From the NCBI RefSeq assembly GCF_014897675.1, contig NZ_JABUXU010000012.1, positions 95,334-159,333 of the forward strand: a stretch of DNA of 64,000 nt, written 5' to 3'. Shown one piece after another: positions 1 through 8,465 of this stretch. Source of the DNA: Advenella sp. FME57. Lineage in GTDB: Bacteria > Pseudomonadota > Gammaproteobacteria > Burkholderiales > Burkholderiaceae_B. Within the stretch, counting starts at the first letter, position 1; every line of letters starts with the position of its first letter. The translations under genes and the position numbers were made by a program. The notes under the pieces are model-generated. The model saw nothing but the letters and a program-made list of their open reading frames with translations. It did not search any database and was not told where the DNA came from.

Positions 1-626
1 CCCTGGGCATCGGTCAATTGCCAGGTGGAGGTGGGGTTTTTCAATGTATGAACCAGGCAGTTGTGGTTTTTTAAATCGGCCGGATGTTTGGGGTTTTTTG
101 CCCGTTCAAGAAAATCGCTAGTGGCAACCAGCACTTGCGGCACCACGGCAATCTTGTAAGCGATCTGGCTGGTGTCACGCAAATGAGGAGCAATTCTGAC
201 AGACAGATCCATATTTTCTGCAATCAGGTCGCTTCTGCCGTCATCAAGCTGCATGGTGATTTGTACTTCCGTATAGGCTTCCAGGAACGCCTGGACGGCG
301 GGCGCCAGGTGAACGGCACCGAATGAAGGCGGCGAACCCACGCGAATTCTCCCGGTCGGCAGTTGCACTGAGCTGCGTACCAGATCTTTGAGTTCGGTGA
401 GTGCCCGCGACACGCTATCGGCATTGCGCAATAGAATTTCACCGCTTTCTGTCAGACTCACGCGTTTGGTGTTGCGCTGGAGCAATTGCGTTTCGAAGGA
501 TTGCTCCAGCCAGGCGATTTTCTTGGAAATAACCGAGCGGCTGGTGCCCAGCCTTTCGGCCGCTTTGGTAAAGCTCAGGCCTTTTGCTACTTCCACAAAG
601 ACCCCAATACATTCGACAGTGTTCAT
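1..626 (-). CDS. LysR-family transcriptional regulator (C-terminus beyond window)
   Basis: The start codon is at 624-626 on the minus strand and the frame stays open to position 1, giving about 208 codons; the C-terminus lies outside the window. Residues 1-60 form the LysR winged helix-turn-helix, with the recognisable stretch KAAERLGTSRSVISKKI, followed by the effector-binding domain. The gene diverges from the catabolic operon starting at 741, the usual arrangement for a LysR protein that controls its neighbour. A 7-bp-arm inverted repeat at 681-707 lies in the shared promoter region. The inducer is probably the substrate or an intermediate of that operon; this is inference. Confidence 0.9.
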   Translation of the reverse strand, partial: MNTVECIGVFVEVAKGLSFTKAAERLGTSRSVISKKIAWLEQSFETQLLQRNTKRVSLTESGEILLRNADSVSRALTELKDLVRSSVQLPTGRIRVGSPPSFGAVHLAPAVQAFLEAYTEVQITMQLDDGRSDLIAENMDLSVRIAPHLRDTSQIAYKIAVVPQVLVATSDFLERAKNPKHPADLKNHNCLVHTLKNPTSTWQLTDAQ

Positions 627-680
627 GGTCGATCACAACCTTTGTTCGTGATATGGAAACAGTCATTTTGCCATCTGTTC

Positions 681-707
681 CTATGCACAGGCAATCGTGC
701 TGCATAG
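681..707. promoter_or_regulatory. Inverted repeat, candidate LysR operator
   Basis: CTATGCA (681-687) and TGCATAG (701-707) are perfect inverted arms separated by 13 bases, with a second nested pair GCAC/GTGC inside. The site is between the divergent LysR gene and the operon starting at 741. The dyad size fits a LysR-type binding site, but the assignment is inference. Confidence 0.45.
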
Positions 708-740
708 AATGGCCATAATTCTTGACTACCGTTACGCATC

Positions 741-1895
741 ATGAGTATCCCACAGATTGATTATCACCTGTTCGGCACGCACGTAAAGTTCGGCCCCGGC
801 TGCGCCCGGGATTTGCGTAGTGAACTGGATGCGCTGGGCAGCAGGCGTGTGCTAGTGTTAATGCAACAGCGCATGGCGCACTCTGATAGCTGGGCTGCCT
901 TGCGGCAAACGCTGGATGGTCTGCAAATGCAGATGCACAGTTCGGTGCCGAACCACAGCAGCGTTGCCTGGGTCGAGCAACTGGCTAGCGAGATGGCTCA
1001 ATTTCAGCCGGACAGTATTGTCGCGCTGGGCGGCGGCAGTGTGTCAGATTCGGCCAAAGCGCTGGCCATGTTGCATGCCGAAGGAGGTCCGCTGGCCGAC
1101 CATGTGACGCGCTTTACGCCGCCGGCCCGTGTCCACGTGCCGCTGCGCACGAAACCCAAGCTGCCGATTATTTCACTGCCCACCACCGCATCCGGCGCTG
1201 AGTTGACACCATCGTTCGGCGTAAGGCAAGACGAGCACAAGCTGCTTTTCTGGAACCGCCAGCTGGCCAGCCGTACGGTGCTGCTGGATCCGGATTTAAG
1301 CGGCGATATGCCTTTGACGCTATTGCGCTATACCGCCATGAATGGGTTGGCACACTGTTTTGAAGGCATGTATTCGCGCAGCCGATCTCTGATTTCCGAT
1401 GGCATTGCACTGCAATCGATCGAATTGTTTGCCCAGGCGCTCACCGACAATACGCTCGATGAGAAGGAGCAACGCTGGCGTCTTCTGCTTGGCGGACATC
1501 TATCCGGCATCGTGCTATCGATGGCCAAAACTTGTCTTCATCATGCCATTTGTCATGTCATTGGCGCCCGGCATAACGCAGGACATGGGCAGATCAACAC
1601 CATTATCCTGCCTCACGCGCTTCGGTTCAATGACAGCGTTGCCGGTACCAGCCTTGCTCCCGCACTGGTCATGCTGAATCGAGTATCGGGCACAAGCCAT
1701 GCAAGTGTTTCCGACTGGATTTCAGCTGTGATTGAGCAACTGGGGTTGAGTGCATCCCTGGCAGATATTGGCCTTACCAACAATGACTTTTTGCCGATTG
1801 CGCAGCAAACCATGACAGAGCGCGGACTTGCGGTCAACCCCCGTCCCGTCAGCCACGCTGATGAGATCTTATCCATTCTAAGGCAAGCCGCCTGA
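741..1895 (+). CDS. Iron-containing alcohol dehydrogenase, maleylacetate-reductase-like
   Basis: A 384-residue protein of the Fe-ADH superfamily (dehydroquinate-synthase-like fold). The nucleotide-binding GGGSVSDSAK stretch lies at about residues 97-106. The histidine-rich metal-binding region (HHAICHVIGARHNAGHGQ) lies near residues 267-285. The length and the early GGGS motif suit maleylacetate reductases, which reduce maleylacetate to 3-oxoadipate in aromatic catabolism, but the family is broad and the substrate is not proven. It is the first gene of an operon whose other members (dioxygenase, hydroxy-acid oxidase, FAH hydrolase) also handle carboxylic acids. The next gene follows after about 20 bases. 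Confidence 0.8.
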   Translation: MSIPQIDYHLFGTHVKFGPGCARDLRSELDALGSRRVLVLMQQRMAHSDSWAALRQTLDGLQMQMHSSVPNHSSVAWVEQLASEMAQFQPDSIVALGGGSVSDSAKALAMLHAEGGPLADHVTRFTPPARVHVPLRTKPKLPIISLPTTASGAELTPSFGVRQDEHKLLFWNRQLASRTVLLDPDLSGDMPLTLLRYTAMNGLAHCFEGMYSRSRSLISDGIALQSIELFAQALTDNTLDEKEQRWRLLLGGHLSGIVLSMAKTCLHHAICHVIGARHNAGHGQINTIILPHALRFNDSVAGTSLAPALVMLNRVSGTSHASVSDWISAVIEQLGLSASLADIGLTNNDFLPIAQQTMTERGLAVNPRPVSHADEILSILRQAA

Positions 1896-1916
1896 TACTT
1901 TGTAGAGGACTAATTT

Positions 1917-2792
1917 ATGAGAATCGAACCAAAAGACGCCAGCCTGGGTGCGACGATTTACGGAATTGATTTATCAATGCCGCTAAGCGCCGATAATTAC
2001 AAGGCAATTGAACAGGCGCTGGGGCGGTATGGTGTTATCAGTTTTCCCGAGCAGGAACTGACTGCCGGCCAATTGCGGGATTTTTCGGAGAACTTCGGCA
2101 AGCTGGAGGTCAATGTGGCCAATCTGTTCCATGACGAGCAGTATCCGGAAGTGATGATTCTGTCGAACATGAAAGAAAATGGCAAGCCGATCGGGCTAAG
2201 CGATGCCGGACAGGACTGGCATACCGATATGTCCTATAGCAAAACTATCGCGTTTAGCAATGTATTGTATGGCATCCGTATCCCCTTTCGTGACGGAAAA
2301 TCGCTCGGTAACACGGCCTTTTGCAATATGCACGCGGCGTATGACGGTCTGACTGAAGAACTGAAAGAAGAGCTCGACGGCATGACCATTACACATGACT
2401 TTAATAAATTCTGGGACATGATGCGCCGGGAGAAGGGCAGTACACGCCCACCACTGACCGAGGAGCAGCGTAAGCGCAAGCCTCCCGTATCGCATCCTGT
2501 TTTTCTTACGCACCCGATTACCGGTCGCAAGGTGTTGTATGCCAACCCGGGTTATTCCATGCGTATCAATGAGTTATCCGAAGCACGCAGTGACGAGGTT
2601 CTGCAATTTCTATTCGAACACCAGGTACAGGAAAAATACTGCTACCGCCATCAATGGGCCCAGGGCGATGTGCTGATGTGGGACAACATGGGCACGATCC
2701 ATAACGCGGTCGCAGACTATGGGCCGGATGAGCATCGTTTGATCAAGCGCTGTCAGGTTATGGCCGATAAATATTTTCCAGAGCAGTACTGA
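1917..2792 (+). CDS. TauD/TfdA-family 2-oxoglutarate-dependent dioxygenase
   Basis: A 291-residue non-heme Fe(II)/2-oxoglutarate dioxygenase. The facial triad is visible as His102-x-Asp104 in WHTDMSY and a distal His262 in GTIHNAV. The family hydroxylates small acids and ethers (taurine, 2,4-D, carnitine-like compounds) with release of succinate and CO2. A purine-rich ribosome site (GAGGA) precedes the start. Its place between an Fe-ADH gene and a Bug receptor suggests it performs an early oxidation of an imported carboxylate. The substrate cannot be read from the sequence. A second, clearly different TauD homologue is at 56300-57226. Confidence 0.88.
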   Translation: MRIEPKDASLGATIYGIDLSMPLSADNYKAIEQALGRYGVISFPEQELTAGQLRDFSENFGKLEVNVANLFHDEQYPEVMILSNMKENGKPIGLSDAGQDWHTDMSYSKTIAFSNVLYGIRIPFRDGKSLGNTAFCNMHAAYDGLTEELKEELDGMTITHDFNKFWDMMRREKGSTRPPLTEEQRKRKPPVSHPVFLTHPITGRKVLYANPGYSMRINELSEARSDEVLQFLFEHQVQEKYCYRHQWAQGDVLMWDNMGTIHNAVADYGPDEHRLIKRCQVMADKYFPEQY

Positions 2793-2854
2793 CACTGAGC
2801 CGATTCGCGCAGGTGTCACTGCGCAAATAACACAAATCCAATTGGAGACTAACT

Positions 2855-3832
2855 ATGAAGCTGATCAAAAATCTGGCCATCGCCGCTGCAGCGATGGCAT
2901 GTTTTGTGACGGGCGCAGCTGCGGCTGCAGACTATCCTGACCGGCCGATCCGCATGGTGCTCGGATACTCTGCGGGCGGCCCGACCGATGTCGTTGCCCG
3001 TGTGGTTGCCAAGCACATGAGTGAAACGCTGGGCCAGCCTGTGGTCGTGGAAAACAAGCCCGGCGCCAGCGCACATATCGCAGCCAATGATATTATCAAT
3101 TCAGCCCCTGACGGCTACAAGGTGCTGGTGACCTCGCTGACCTTGAATGTGAATCCGCTGCTGTATCCGGATCGTTACAACTATGAGCCGACCGAGGTTT
3201 TTGAGCCCGTTAGCAACTTTGTGACGCTTCCCATGGTTGTCGTCACGAATTATAAATCGCCGTATAAGGATATGCAGAGCCTGATTGCGGATGCCAAAGC
3301 GAACCCGGGCAAGCTGACTTTCGGGTCATCGGGCTTCGGCGGATCGGCCCATCTGACGGCTGAAATGCTTGCGGCGCAGGCGGGCCTGGACATGGTTCAT
3401 GTACCCTTCAAAGGGAACGGCCCGGCGTTGCAGGAGATGATTGCCGGTCGTATTTCCTTTATGTTTTACCCAAGCGTTGGCATTGCCGATTATGTTGCGG
3501 ACAAACGTCTGCGCATTCTCGCTGTGGGGACAAGGCAGGCGCATCCGGACTTTCCTGGCGTGCCGACCCTGGAAAGCATGGGACTGACCGGTTTTGAAGA
3601 AGCCGCTTCCTTTATTGGCATGTTGGCGCCGGCAGGCACGCCCAAGCCGATTGTGGCCAAGCTGAATCAGGCTGCCGTAGCGGCTCTCGACAAGCCGGAG
3701 GTGCAGGCACAGCTCAAGCAACTGGGTGCGCAAATCGTCGGCGATTCGCCCGAGGAATTTCGTCAGTTCCTGATTACTGACAAGGCACGCTGGCAGTCGG
3801 TGATCAAGAACGGCAATGTAAAGCCCGAATGA
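2855..3832 (+). CDS. Bug-family (TctC-type) periplasmic substrate-binding protein
   Basis: A 325-residue secreted protein with a Sec-type signal peptide (about residues 1-25, ending AAAA). It then shows the Bug hallmark YPDRPIRMVLGYSAGGPTD and the ENKPGASAHIAAN stretch that contacts carboxylate ligands. Bug receptors bind carboxylates or amide analogues and either feed tripartite (TTT) transporters or signal to two-component systems. No TctA/TctB genes are next to it. Within the operon it most likely recognises the compound degraded by the flanking enzymes. Its TGA stop overlaps a possible upstream ATG of the next gene. Confidence 0.92.
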   Translation: MKLIKNLAIAAAAMACFVTGAAAAADYPDRPIRMVLGYSAGGPTDVVARVVAKHMSETLGQPVVVENKPGASAHIAANDIINSAPDGYKVLVTSLTLNVNPLLYPDRYNYEPTEVFEPVSNFVTLPMVVVTNYKSPYKDMQSLIADAKANPGKLTFGSSGFGGSAHLTAEMLAAQAGLDMVHVPFKGNGPALQEMIAGRISFMFYPSVGIADYVADKRLRILAVGTRQAHPDFPGVPTLESMGLTGFEEAASFIGMLAPAGTPKPIVAKLNQAAVAALDKPEVQAQLKQLGAQIVGDSPEEFRQFLITDKARWQSVIKNGNVKPE

Positions 3833-3843
3833 GGATAGAGACA

Positions 3844-5031
3844 ATGAGCCGGTCCACCGTGAACGACTGTTATTGCATCGCGCGTCTGCGGGACATGGCC
3901 CGGGCCAGGCTGCCGCGCGGGGTGTTTGATTTTTATGACGGCGGCGCCGAGGACGAAATCACCCTCAATGACAATTGTGCTGCCTTTAGCCGGGTGCGAT
4001 TGTTGCCTCGGGTGTTGCGCAACGTCTCCCAGGTGGATCTGGCAGCACAGTTATTCGGACGTCGCATGGGGTTACCCATGGCCATCGCGCCGACAGGCGC
4101 CGTGGGGTTTGGCTGGCGTGGCGGCGATATTGCCTTGGCACAGGCCGCAGCCAAGCACGACATACCGTATACGCTTTCAACGTCGGCCACGGCGTCGATC
4201 GAGCAAATTGCCGACCAGGCGCCAGGCCGGTTATGGTTCCAGGCTTATATCCTTCAAGACAAGGAGCGTCTGAATGCCTTAATCGGTCGCGCCGCTGCAG
4301 CTGGCTATGAGGCGCTGGTCATCACGGTAGATCTGCCGGTGGGCGGCAAGCGGGAAAGAGACTTGCTCAACGGGCTGAGTTTTCCCATGAAGCTGGGGTA
4401 CCGCAACATCGGACAATTTGTCAGAAAACCGTGGTGGTCGCTTAATATGTTGCTGCAAAAGCCGCCCGTGATGCCAAGCCTGCAGGGATTGGCATCACGG
4501 CAGGCGGACCGAACCAGGATGCAGGGCGTCGCCGGTATGAACTATGATCCGGCGTTTGATCTGGCAGCGTTACGTGCCCTGCGCGATCGCTGGCCTGGCA
4601 AGCTGATCGTCAAAGGGGTGGTCAATCCGCTGGATGTCTCGTCAATACTTGATGTCGGCGTGGATGCGCTGGTCGTTTCCAACCATGGCGGGCGGCAACT
4701 GGACACGGGCCTGGCCACGCTGGATGCCTTGCCCGGCATTGTGCAGGCCGTAAATCGTCGTGTGCCCGTGTTGCTCGACGGCGGTATCCGCCGGGGCAGT
4801 GATGTATTCAAGGCATTGGCCCTGGGCGCATCCGGTGTGCTGTCTGGTCGTGCGACTCTGTTTGGCGTACTGGGTGGGGGGTACGATGGAGTAGACCGCG
4901 CCTTAACGATACTGACTGATGAATTGAGACGAACGATGCAGCTTTGCGGCACGCCCAGCCTGGCTGATATCGACGCTTCGGTATTGGCGCAATCGTCTTT
5001 AAACCACGGCAACGGAGATCTGCTGATATGA
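3844..5031 (+). CDS. FMN-dependent alpha-hydroxy-acid oxidase/dehydrogenase
   Basis: A 395-residue protein of the lactate/glycolate/mandelate oxidase family (TIM barrel, FMN). The active-site signature SNHGGRQLD places the catalytic base at His281 with Arg284 beside it, and LLDGGIRRGSDVFKA forms the phosphate-binding loop. I chose ATG 3844 because GAGG at 3831-3834 sits at good spacing; an in-frame ATG at 3829 overlaps the previous stop and is the alternative. It oxidises an L-2-hydroxy acid to the 2-oxo acid. In this operon it could act on the hydroxylated product of the TauD enzyme (inference). A paralogue is at 41715. Confidence 0.9.
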   Translation: MSRSTVNDCYCIARLRDMARARLPRGVFDFYDGGAEDEITLNDNCAAFSRVRLLPRVLRNVSQVDLAAQLFGRRMGLPMAIAPTGAVGFGWRGGDIALAQAAAKHDIPYTLSTSATASIEQIADQAPGRLWFQAYILQDKERLNALIGRAAAAGYEALVITVDLPVGGKRERDLLNGLSFPMKLGYRNIGQFVRKPWWSLNMLLQKPPVMPSLQGLASRQADRTRMQGVAGMNYDPAFDLAALRALRDRWPGKLIVKGVVNPLDVSSILDVGVDALVVSNHGGRQLDTGLATLDALPGIVQAVNRRVPVLLDGGIRRGSDVFKALALGASGVLSGRATLFGVLGGGYDGVDRALTILTDELRRTMQLCGTPSLADIDASVLAQSSLNHGNGDLLI

Positions 5032-5447
5032 ATGTCGCGATGAAGCAGTGTGAGAACCAGGTGTTGCTTTTTTTCCGCCATCTGGATGAGCGCCGGTACG
5101 ATGCGTTGGCGGCGCTGCTTGCGCCCGATGCAATATGGCGCCGTCAGGGCAAAGTATTGAAAGGGCCGCAGCAAGTGCAGCAGGCATTGCAGCAGCGGTC
5201 TGCGACCATGAGAATCGCCCATATTATTACGAATCTGGTATTCGATGAATGCGAAACGCAAAATTGCACCATCCGGGCCTATATGCTGGTTGTCCGGCAT
5301 GAACCGGGCGAGCACGGGGCGGGGCCTTGTCCCTTGCGCGGGATTGAGTCCATCCGTAACGTTCTTGTTCAAATGAAACGAATCGACAATAGCTGGCTGA
5401 TTGCGGAATTGACCGCCGAAGACACACTTTTTGCGGCGAACGCGTAA
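5028..5447 (+). CDS. NTF2-like / SnoaL-type small protein
   Basis: A 139-residue protein with the pattern of the NTF2-like cone fold: an N-terminal helix followed by DERRYDALAALLAPDAIWRRQG and alternating beta strands. The group contains ring-hydroxylating dioxygenase beta subunits, ketosteroid isomerase and SnoaL cyclases. The start overlaps the preceding stop (ATGA), so it is translationally coupled to the hydroxy-acid oxidase. It may be an isomerase/dehydratase or a small accessory subunit; no catalytic residues can be assigned with confidence. Confidence 0.75.
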   Translation: MNVAMKQCENQVLLFFRHLDERRYDALAALLAPDAIWRRQGKVLKGPQQVQQALQQRSATMRIAHIITNLVFDECETQNCTIRAYMLVVRHEPGEHGAGPCPLRGIESIRNVLVQMKRIDNSWLIAELTAEDTLFAANA

Positions 5448-5459
5448 GGGGAAAAAACG

Positions 5460-6230
5460 ATGAGATGGCTTAGATATAGTCTTGAGGGCAAATCCGGCTA
5501 CGGGATATTGAGCGATGAGGACATCGTCACGGCGGTCAGGGGAGACCCGCTGAGCAATTATGAAACCACCGCTACAAGACTGAAACTGCAGGACGTGAGC
5601 ATTGAAGTGCCTATTGTCCCGCCCACGTTCTACTGCGTGGGGCTCAATTACGTCAAGCATATCAGCACGGAAGGATTAACGATTCCAAAAAAACCGGATG
5701 TGGGCTACCGGGCAAACAACGCCCTGGTTGCGCACGGTCAGGATGTGATCATGCCGGCAGACGCCACGCGCGTCCATTACGAAGGCGAACTGGTGGTTGT
5801 GATTGGCAGCAAAGTGCGCAACATCGCCGTGGACGAAGTAAAAAGATGCATTCTGGGCTATACCATTGGCAATGACGTGAGCGAACGCAATTGGCAGGCG
5901 TCGGATCGCACTTTCTGGCGTGCAAAAAATTCGGACACTTTCAAGCCGATGGGGCCGTGGATCAGTACCGAGGCCGATCTGGCAGCCATGCAAACGGTCG
6001 TATCGGTCAACGGCGTGGAAAGCACCCGCTTTGACACAGCGGACATGCTTTTTGGCATTGAAGAATTTATCAGCACAATGAGCCGGTATCTGACGCTGTA
6101 TCCTGGCGATATGGTGTGGATGGGCACCGACGGTCACTCTCCGAACCTGCAGCCCGGCGACCGTGTGGATGTGAGTCTGACCGGGCTGGGCACGCTGAGC
6201 AATCGGTTCGTGAAAGCGGCGCTGACATGA
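5460..6230 (+). CDS. Fumarylacetoacetate-hydrolase (FAH) family protein
   Basis: A 256-residue protein of the FAH family, which includes 2-hydroxyhepta-2,4-diene-1,7-dioate isomerases, oxaloacetate tautomerases and acylpyruvases. GLNY at residues 61-64, the metal ligands Glu108 and Glu110 in HYEGEL, and Asp139 in GNDVSERNWQ are all present, so the divalent-metal site looks intact. It probably hydrolyses or tautomerises a 2,4-dioxo acid formed by the preceding enzymes. Its TGA overlaps the ATG of the next gene. Confidence 0.87.
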   Translation: MRWLRYSLEGKSGYGILSDEDIVTAVRGDPLSNYETTATRLKLQDVSIEVPIVPPTFYCVGLNYVKHISTEGLTIPKKPDVGYRANNALVAHGQDVIMPADATRVHYEGELVVVIGSKVRNIAVDEVKRCILGYTIGNDVSERNWQASDRTFWRAKNSDTFKPMGPWISTEADLAAMQTVVSVNGVESTRFDTADMLFGIEEFISTMSRYLTLYPGDMVWMGTDGHSPNLQPGDRVDVSLTGLGTLSNRFVKAALT

Positions 6231-7219
6231 TGCTGGCGGCGTGGTATACGGCAAACGGCCCTGCCGAGCAGGTGCTGCAGGTGGGCCAACAGCCTGTTCC
6301 AGAGGCAGGTACCGTCCAGGTACGGGTGCGGCTTGCCTGTTCGGGCGTCAATCCATCAGATGTCAAGTCCAGGTCTGGTGCACGTGCGGTGCGCTGGAAC
6401 TTGATTATTCCGCACAGTGATGGCGCGGGCACGATCGACCAGACCGGCGAGGGCGTGCAGGCCGGTAGAGTCGGCGAACGGGTCTGGCTATGGAACGCAC
6501 AATACAACCGCCCGCATGGAACTGCTGCCCAGTATATAGTTCTGCCTGCGCAGCAGGCGGTCGTATTGCCCGACAATGTGTCGTTTGAAGCCGGGGCCTG
6601 CCTAGGCATTCCGGCATTGACCGCTTATCGTGCTGTGGAGCTTGCCCAGCTGGAAGCCGGGCAGACGGTATTGATTATTGGCGGTGCCTCTGGTGTAGGT
6701 TACTATGCTGCGCAAATAGCCCGGGCCCGGGGCGCTCGCGTGCTCACTACCGTTGGCTCGCAGACCAAGGCGGCATTTTTGCGGGAAAGGGGAATCGACG
6801 AGTCGATCCTGTATAAAGAAGAACCGGTTGCTGAACGCGTGCTGGCAATGACAGGCGAAAAGGGCGTCAATGCCATTATTGACATGGATTTGTCGACAAC
6901 CATCGCGTTGGTGGAGCAGGGGGCGCTGGCGCCACATGGCAGGTTTGTCTGCTATGGTTCCAACGAGCGCGGCACAGTACCGCTCAATTATGGTGCGTGG
7001 CTGCCGCGATCATTGTCGCTGCACTTTTTTCTGGTGTATGAGTTGACGCAAGCGCAGCGAACGCGGGCAATCGATGGCATCCAGGCTCTGTTGCGTGATG
7101 GCCAGCTGCAACACAATATTGGTCCGGTCTATGATTTGACTAAGATTGTATCGGCTCACCAGACAGTAGAGGGCGGTACGTCGTTCGGGAATGTGATAGT
7201 GAATTGTGCCGGCAGATAG
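6227..7219 (+). CDS. Zinc-independent MDR oxidoreductase, quinone-reductase/zeta-crystallin-like
   Basis: A 330-residue medium-chain dehydrogenase/reductase. The Rossmann motif LIIGGASGVGYYAAQIA lies near residue 150. The catalytic zinc cysteine/histidine set of alcohol dehydrogenases is absent, and the N-terminal SGVNPSDVKSR stretch is typical of NADPH:quinone reductases. ATG 6227 is chosen because it overlaps the preceding TGA; an upstream in-frame ATG at 6116 would overlap the FAH gene by more than 100 bp. It ends the operon and likely reduces an enone or quinone intermediate with NADPH. Confidence 0.85.
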   Translation: MMLAAWYTANGPAEQVLQVGQQPVPEAGTVQVRVRLACSGVNPSDVKSRSGARAVRWNLIIPHSDGAGTIDQTGEGVQAGRVGERVWLWNAQYNRPHGTAAQYIVLPAQQAVVLPDNVSFEAGACLGIPALTAYRAVELAQLEAGQTVLIIGGASGVGYYAAQIARARGARVLTTVGSQTKAAFLRERGIDESILYKEEPVAERVLAMTGEKGVNAIIDMDLSTTIALVEQGALAPHGRFVCYGSNERGTVPLNYGAWLPRSLSLHFFLVYELTQAQRTRAIDGIQALLRDGQLQHNIGPVYDLTKIVSAHQTVEGGTSFGNVIVNCAGR

Positions 7220-7344
7220 CCCGCAGGCTCAACTGACGTGTTAGACAAAGCCCAGGACGCCAACCCGCCAAGTCATTGACCGGCCGGGCCCGGCGCAAGC
7301 TGATACGGGCTTCAGAAGGGAGCCGGGAAACCCGTCGCAGCGAA

Positions 7345-8322
7345 TCAAGCCCTTTTCTGAAAGACGGTTTTCGGGCTTTTGCCGTAGTAGCGCATAAAGG
7401 CAACTGAAAAATTGTTCGGATATTTGTAGCCTACTTGCCACGCCGTCTGCGCCACTTGCTGACCCGATTCGAGCAGCGTGTAGGCCTTGCGCATGCGCAA
7501 TTCCAGCACGACACCCGACGGTGTATTGTTATATAGGTAACGGAAGCCTTCTTTGAGCTTGTTCTCGTTCATGCCGACCTGCGCTGCCAGGTATTGATTA
7601 GTCAATGGCAAGTGTAATTGGTGCGCAATCATGTCCCGGGCCCTTTCCAGACGTTGTACTTCCTCAGACGAAAAGGCGCTGTAGCCTTCTGTCTGTATGG
7701 GCGCCAATGCCTTAAACTGTTCTGACAGTAAGCTAAGCGCGTGAATATGGAGCTCCAGCTGGTGCGGGTTGGGTTGCTCGCCGGTAGCTGCCTTCATATA
7801 CCGATTGATGGCAGCTGCGTGCGCCAGGGTTGCGCTGCTGCTGCCGTAAAAGGCCAGTCGCTGGAACGTGCTGTCACCGAGTATTTTGTCGGCTCGCTCA
7901 TCTCCCACGTATTTGCGCAGCGTGCTTGCACTGATAACGACCCTCAATTGGGATACCGGTTTGCTGCCTTCGTAACTGCGTTCGCCTCGTAATGCCTGAA
8001 AGGATGTGACGGTTGTATGGCCGGCTTTGAACAATACCTCAGGGGTATTGTCGCCGCGATAGACAGACTGTCCCTGCAGGCCCACCGTGACAACAATAAC
8101 CCGGCCCTGATGCGGCCCCAGCGTTTCCTCCACGATCGGCCTGTCCGGATGATAATGCAGACGTCCGACCAGAATGCCCGATTCAAGCATGATGGACTCT
8201 GTATAGCAATTGCCCAATTCCTGGGGCAATTGCTGCCGGACATGGCTTTCATGTCGTTGCTGTGGTGCATGCAGCTCATTGGCCGTCAATCTGCACGTAT
8301 ATTTTTCCACACGATTCTCCAT
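7345..8322 (-). CDS. AraC/XylS-family transcriptional regulator
   Basis: A 325-residue protein with the double helix-turn-helix AraC domain at the C-terminus (about residues 225-325: AAQVGMNENKLKEGFRYL, then QVAQTAWQVGYKYPNNFSVAF). The N-terminal domain is of the kind found in AraC regulators of siderophore systems such as AlcR and PchR, which bind the metallophore as inducer. A GTG at 8310 with GGAG upstream is an alternative start. It diverges from the pigD-like operon, and a Fur-box-like palindrome lies between them at 8365-8383. It is probably the positive regulator of the metallophore locus; the ligand is inferred. Confidence 0.88.
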   Translation of the reverse strand: MENRVEKYTCRLTANELHAPQQRHESHVRQQLPQELGNCYTESIMLESGILVGRLHYHPDRPIVEETLGPHQGRVIVVTVGLQGQSVYRGDNTPEVLFKAGHTTVTSFQALRGERSYEGSKPVSQLRVVISASTLRKYVGDERADKILGDSTFQRLAFYGSSSATLAHAAAINRYMKAATGEQPNPHQLELHIHALSLLSEQFKALAPIQTEGYSAFSSEEVQRLERARDMIAHQLHLPLTNQYLAAQVGMNENKLKEGFRYLYNNTPSGVVLELRMRKAYTLLESGQQVAQTAWQVGYKYPNNFSVAFMRYYGKSPKTVFQKRA

Positions 8323-8364
8323 CTATCTTTTTTCATACGAATTGCTCCCGATTTCATAGCAATT

Positions 8365-8383
8365 AATGAAAATGATTCTCATT
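8365..8383. promoter_or_regulatory. Fur-box-like palindrome upstream of pigD-like gene
   Basis: AATGAAAATGATTCTCATT is a 19-bp palindrome about its central G with one mismatched pair. Shifted by three bases it matches the classical Fur consensus (GATAATGATAATCATTATC) at about 13 of 19 positions. It lies between the AraC gene and the ATG at 8466, where it could repress both directions when iron is sufficient. Confidence 0.7.
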
Positions 8384-8465
8384 CCGGATGATACCATTTT
8401 TCCTCAGGATTGACGACGCGAAGCTGGATTTTTCAGATTGGCAAGGATCACAGGAGAGAGACGTT

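Noticed and set aside
4542..5660. Minus-strand frame of 372 codons
   Set aside because: Antisense to the hydroxy-acid oxidase, NTF2-like and FAH genes; a long shadow frame caused by codon bias.
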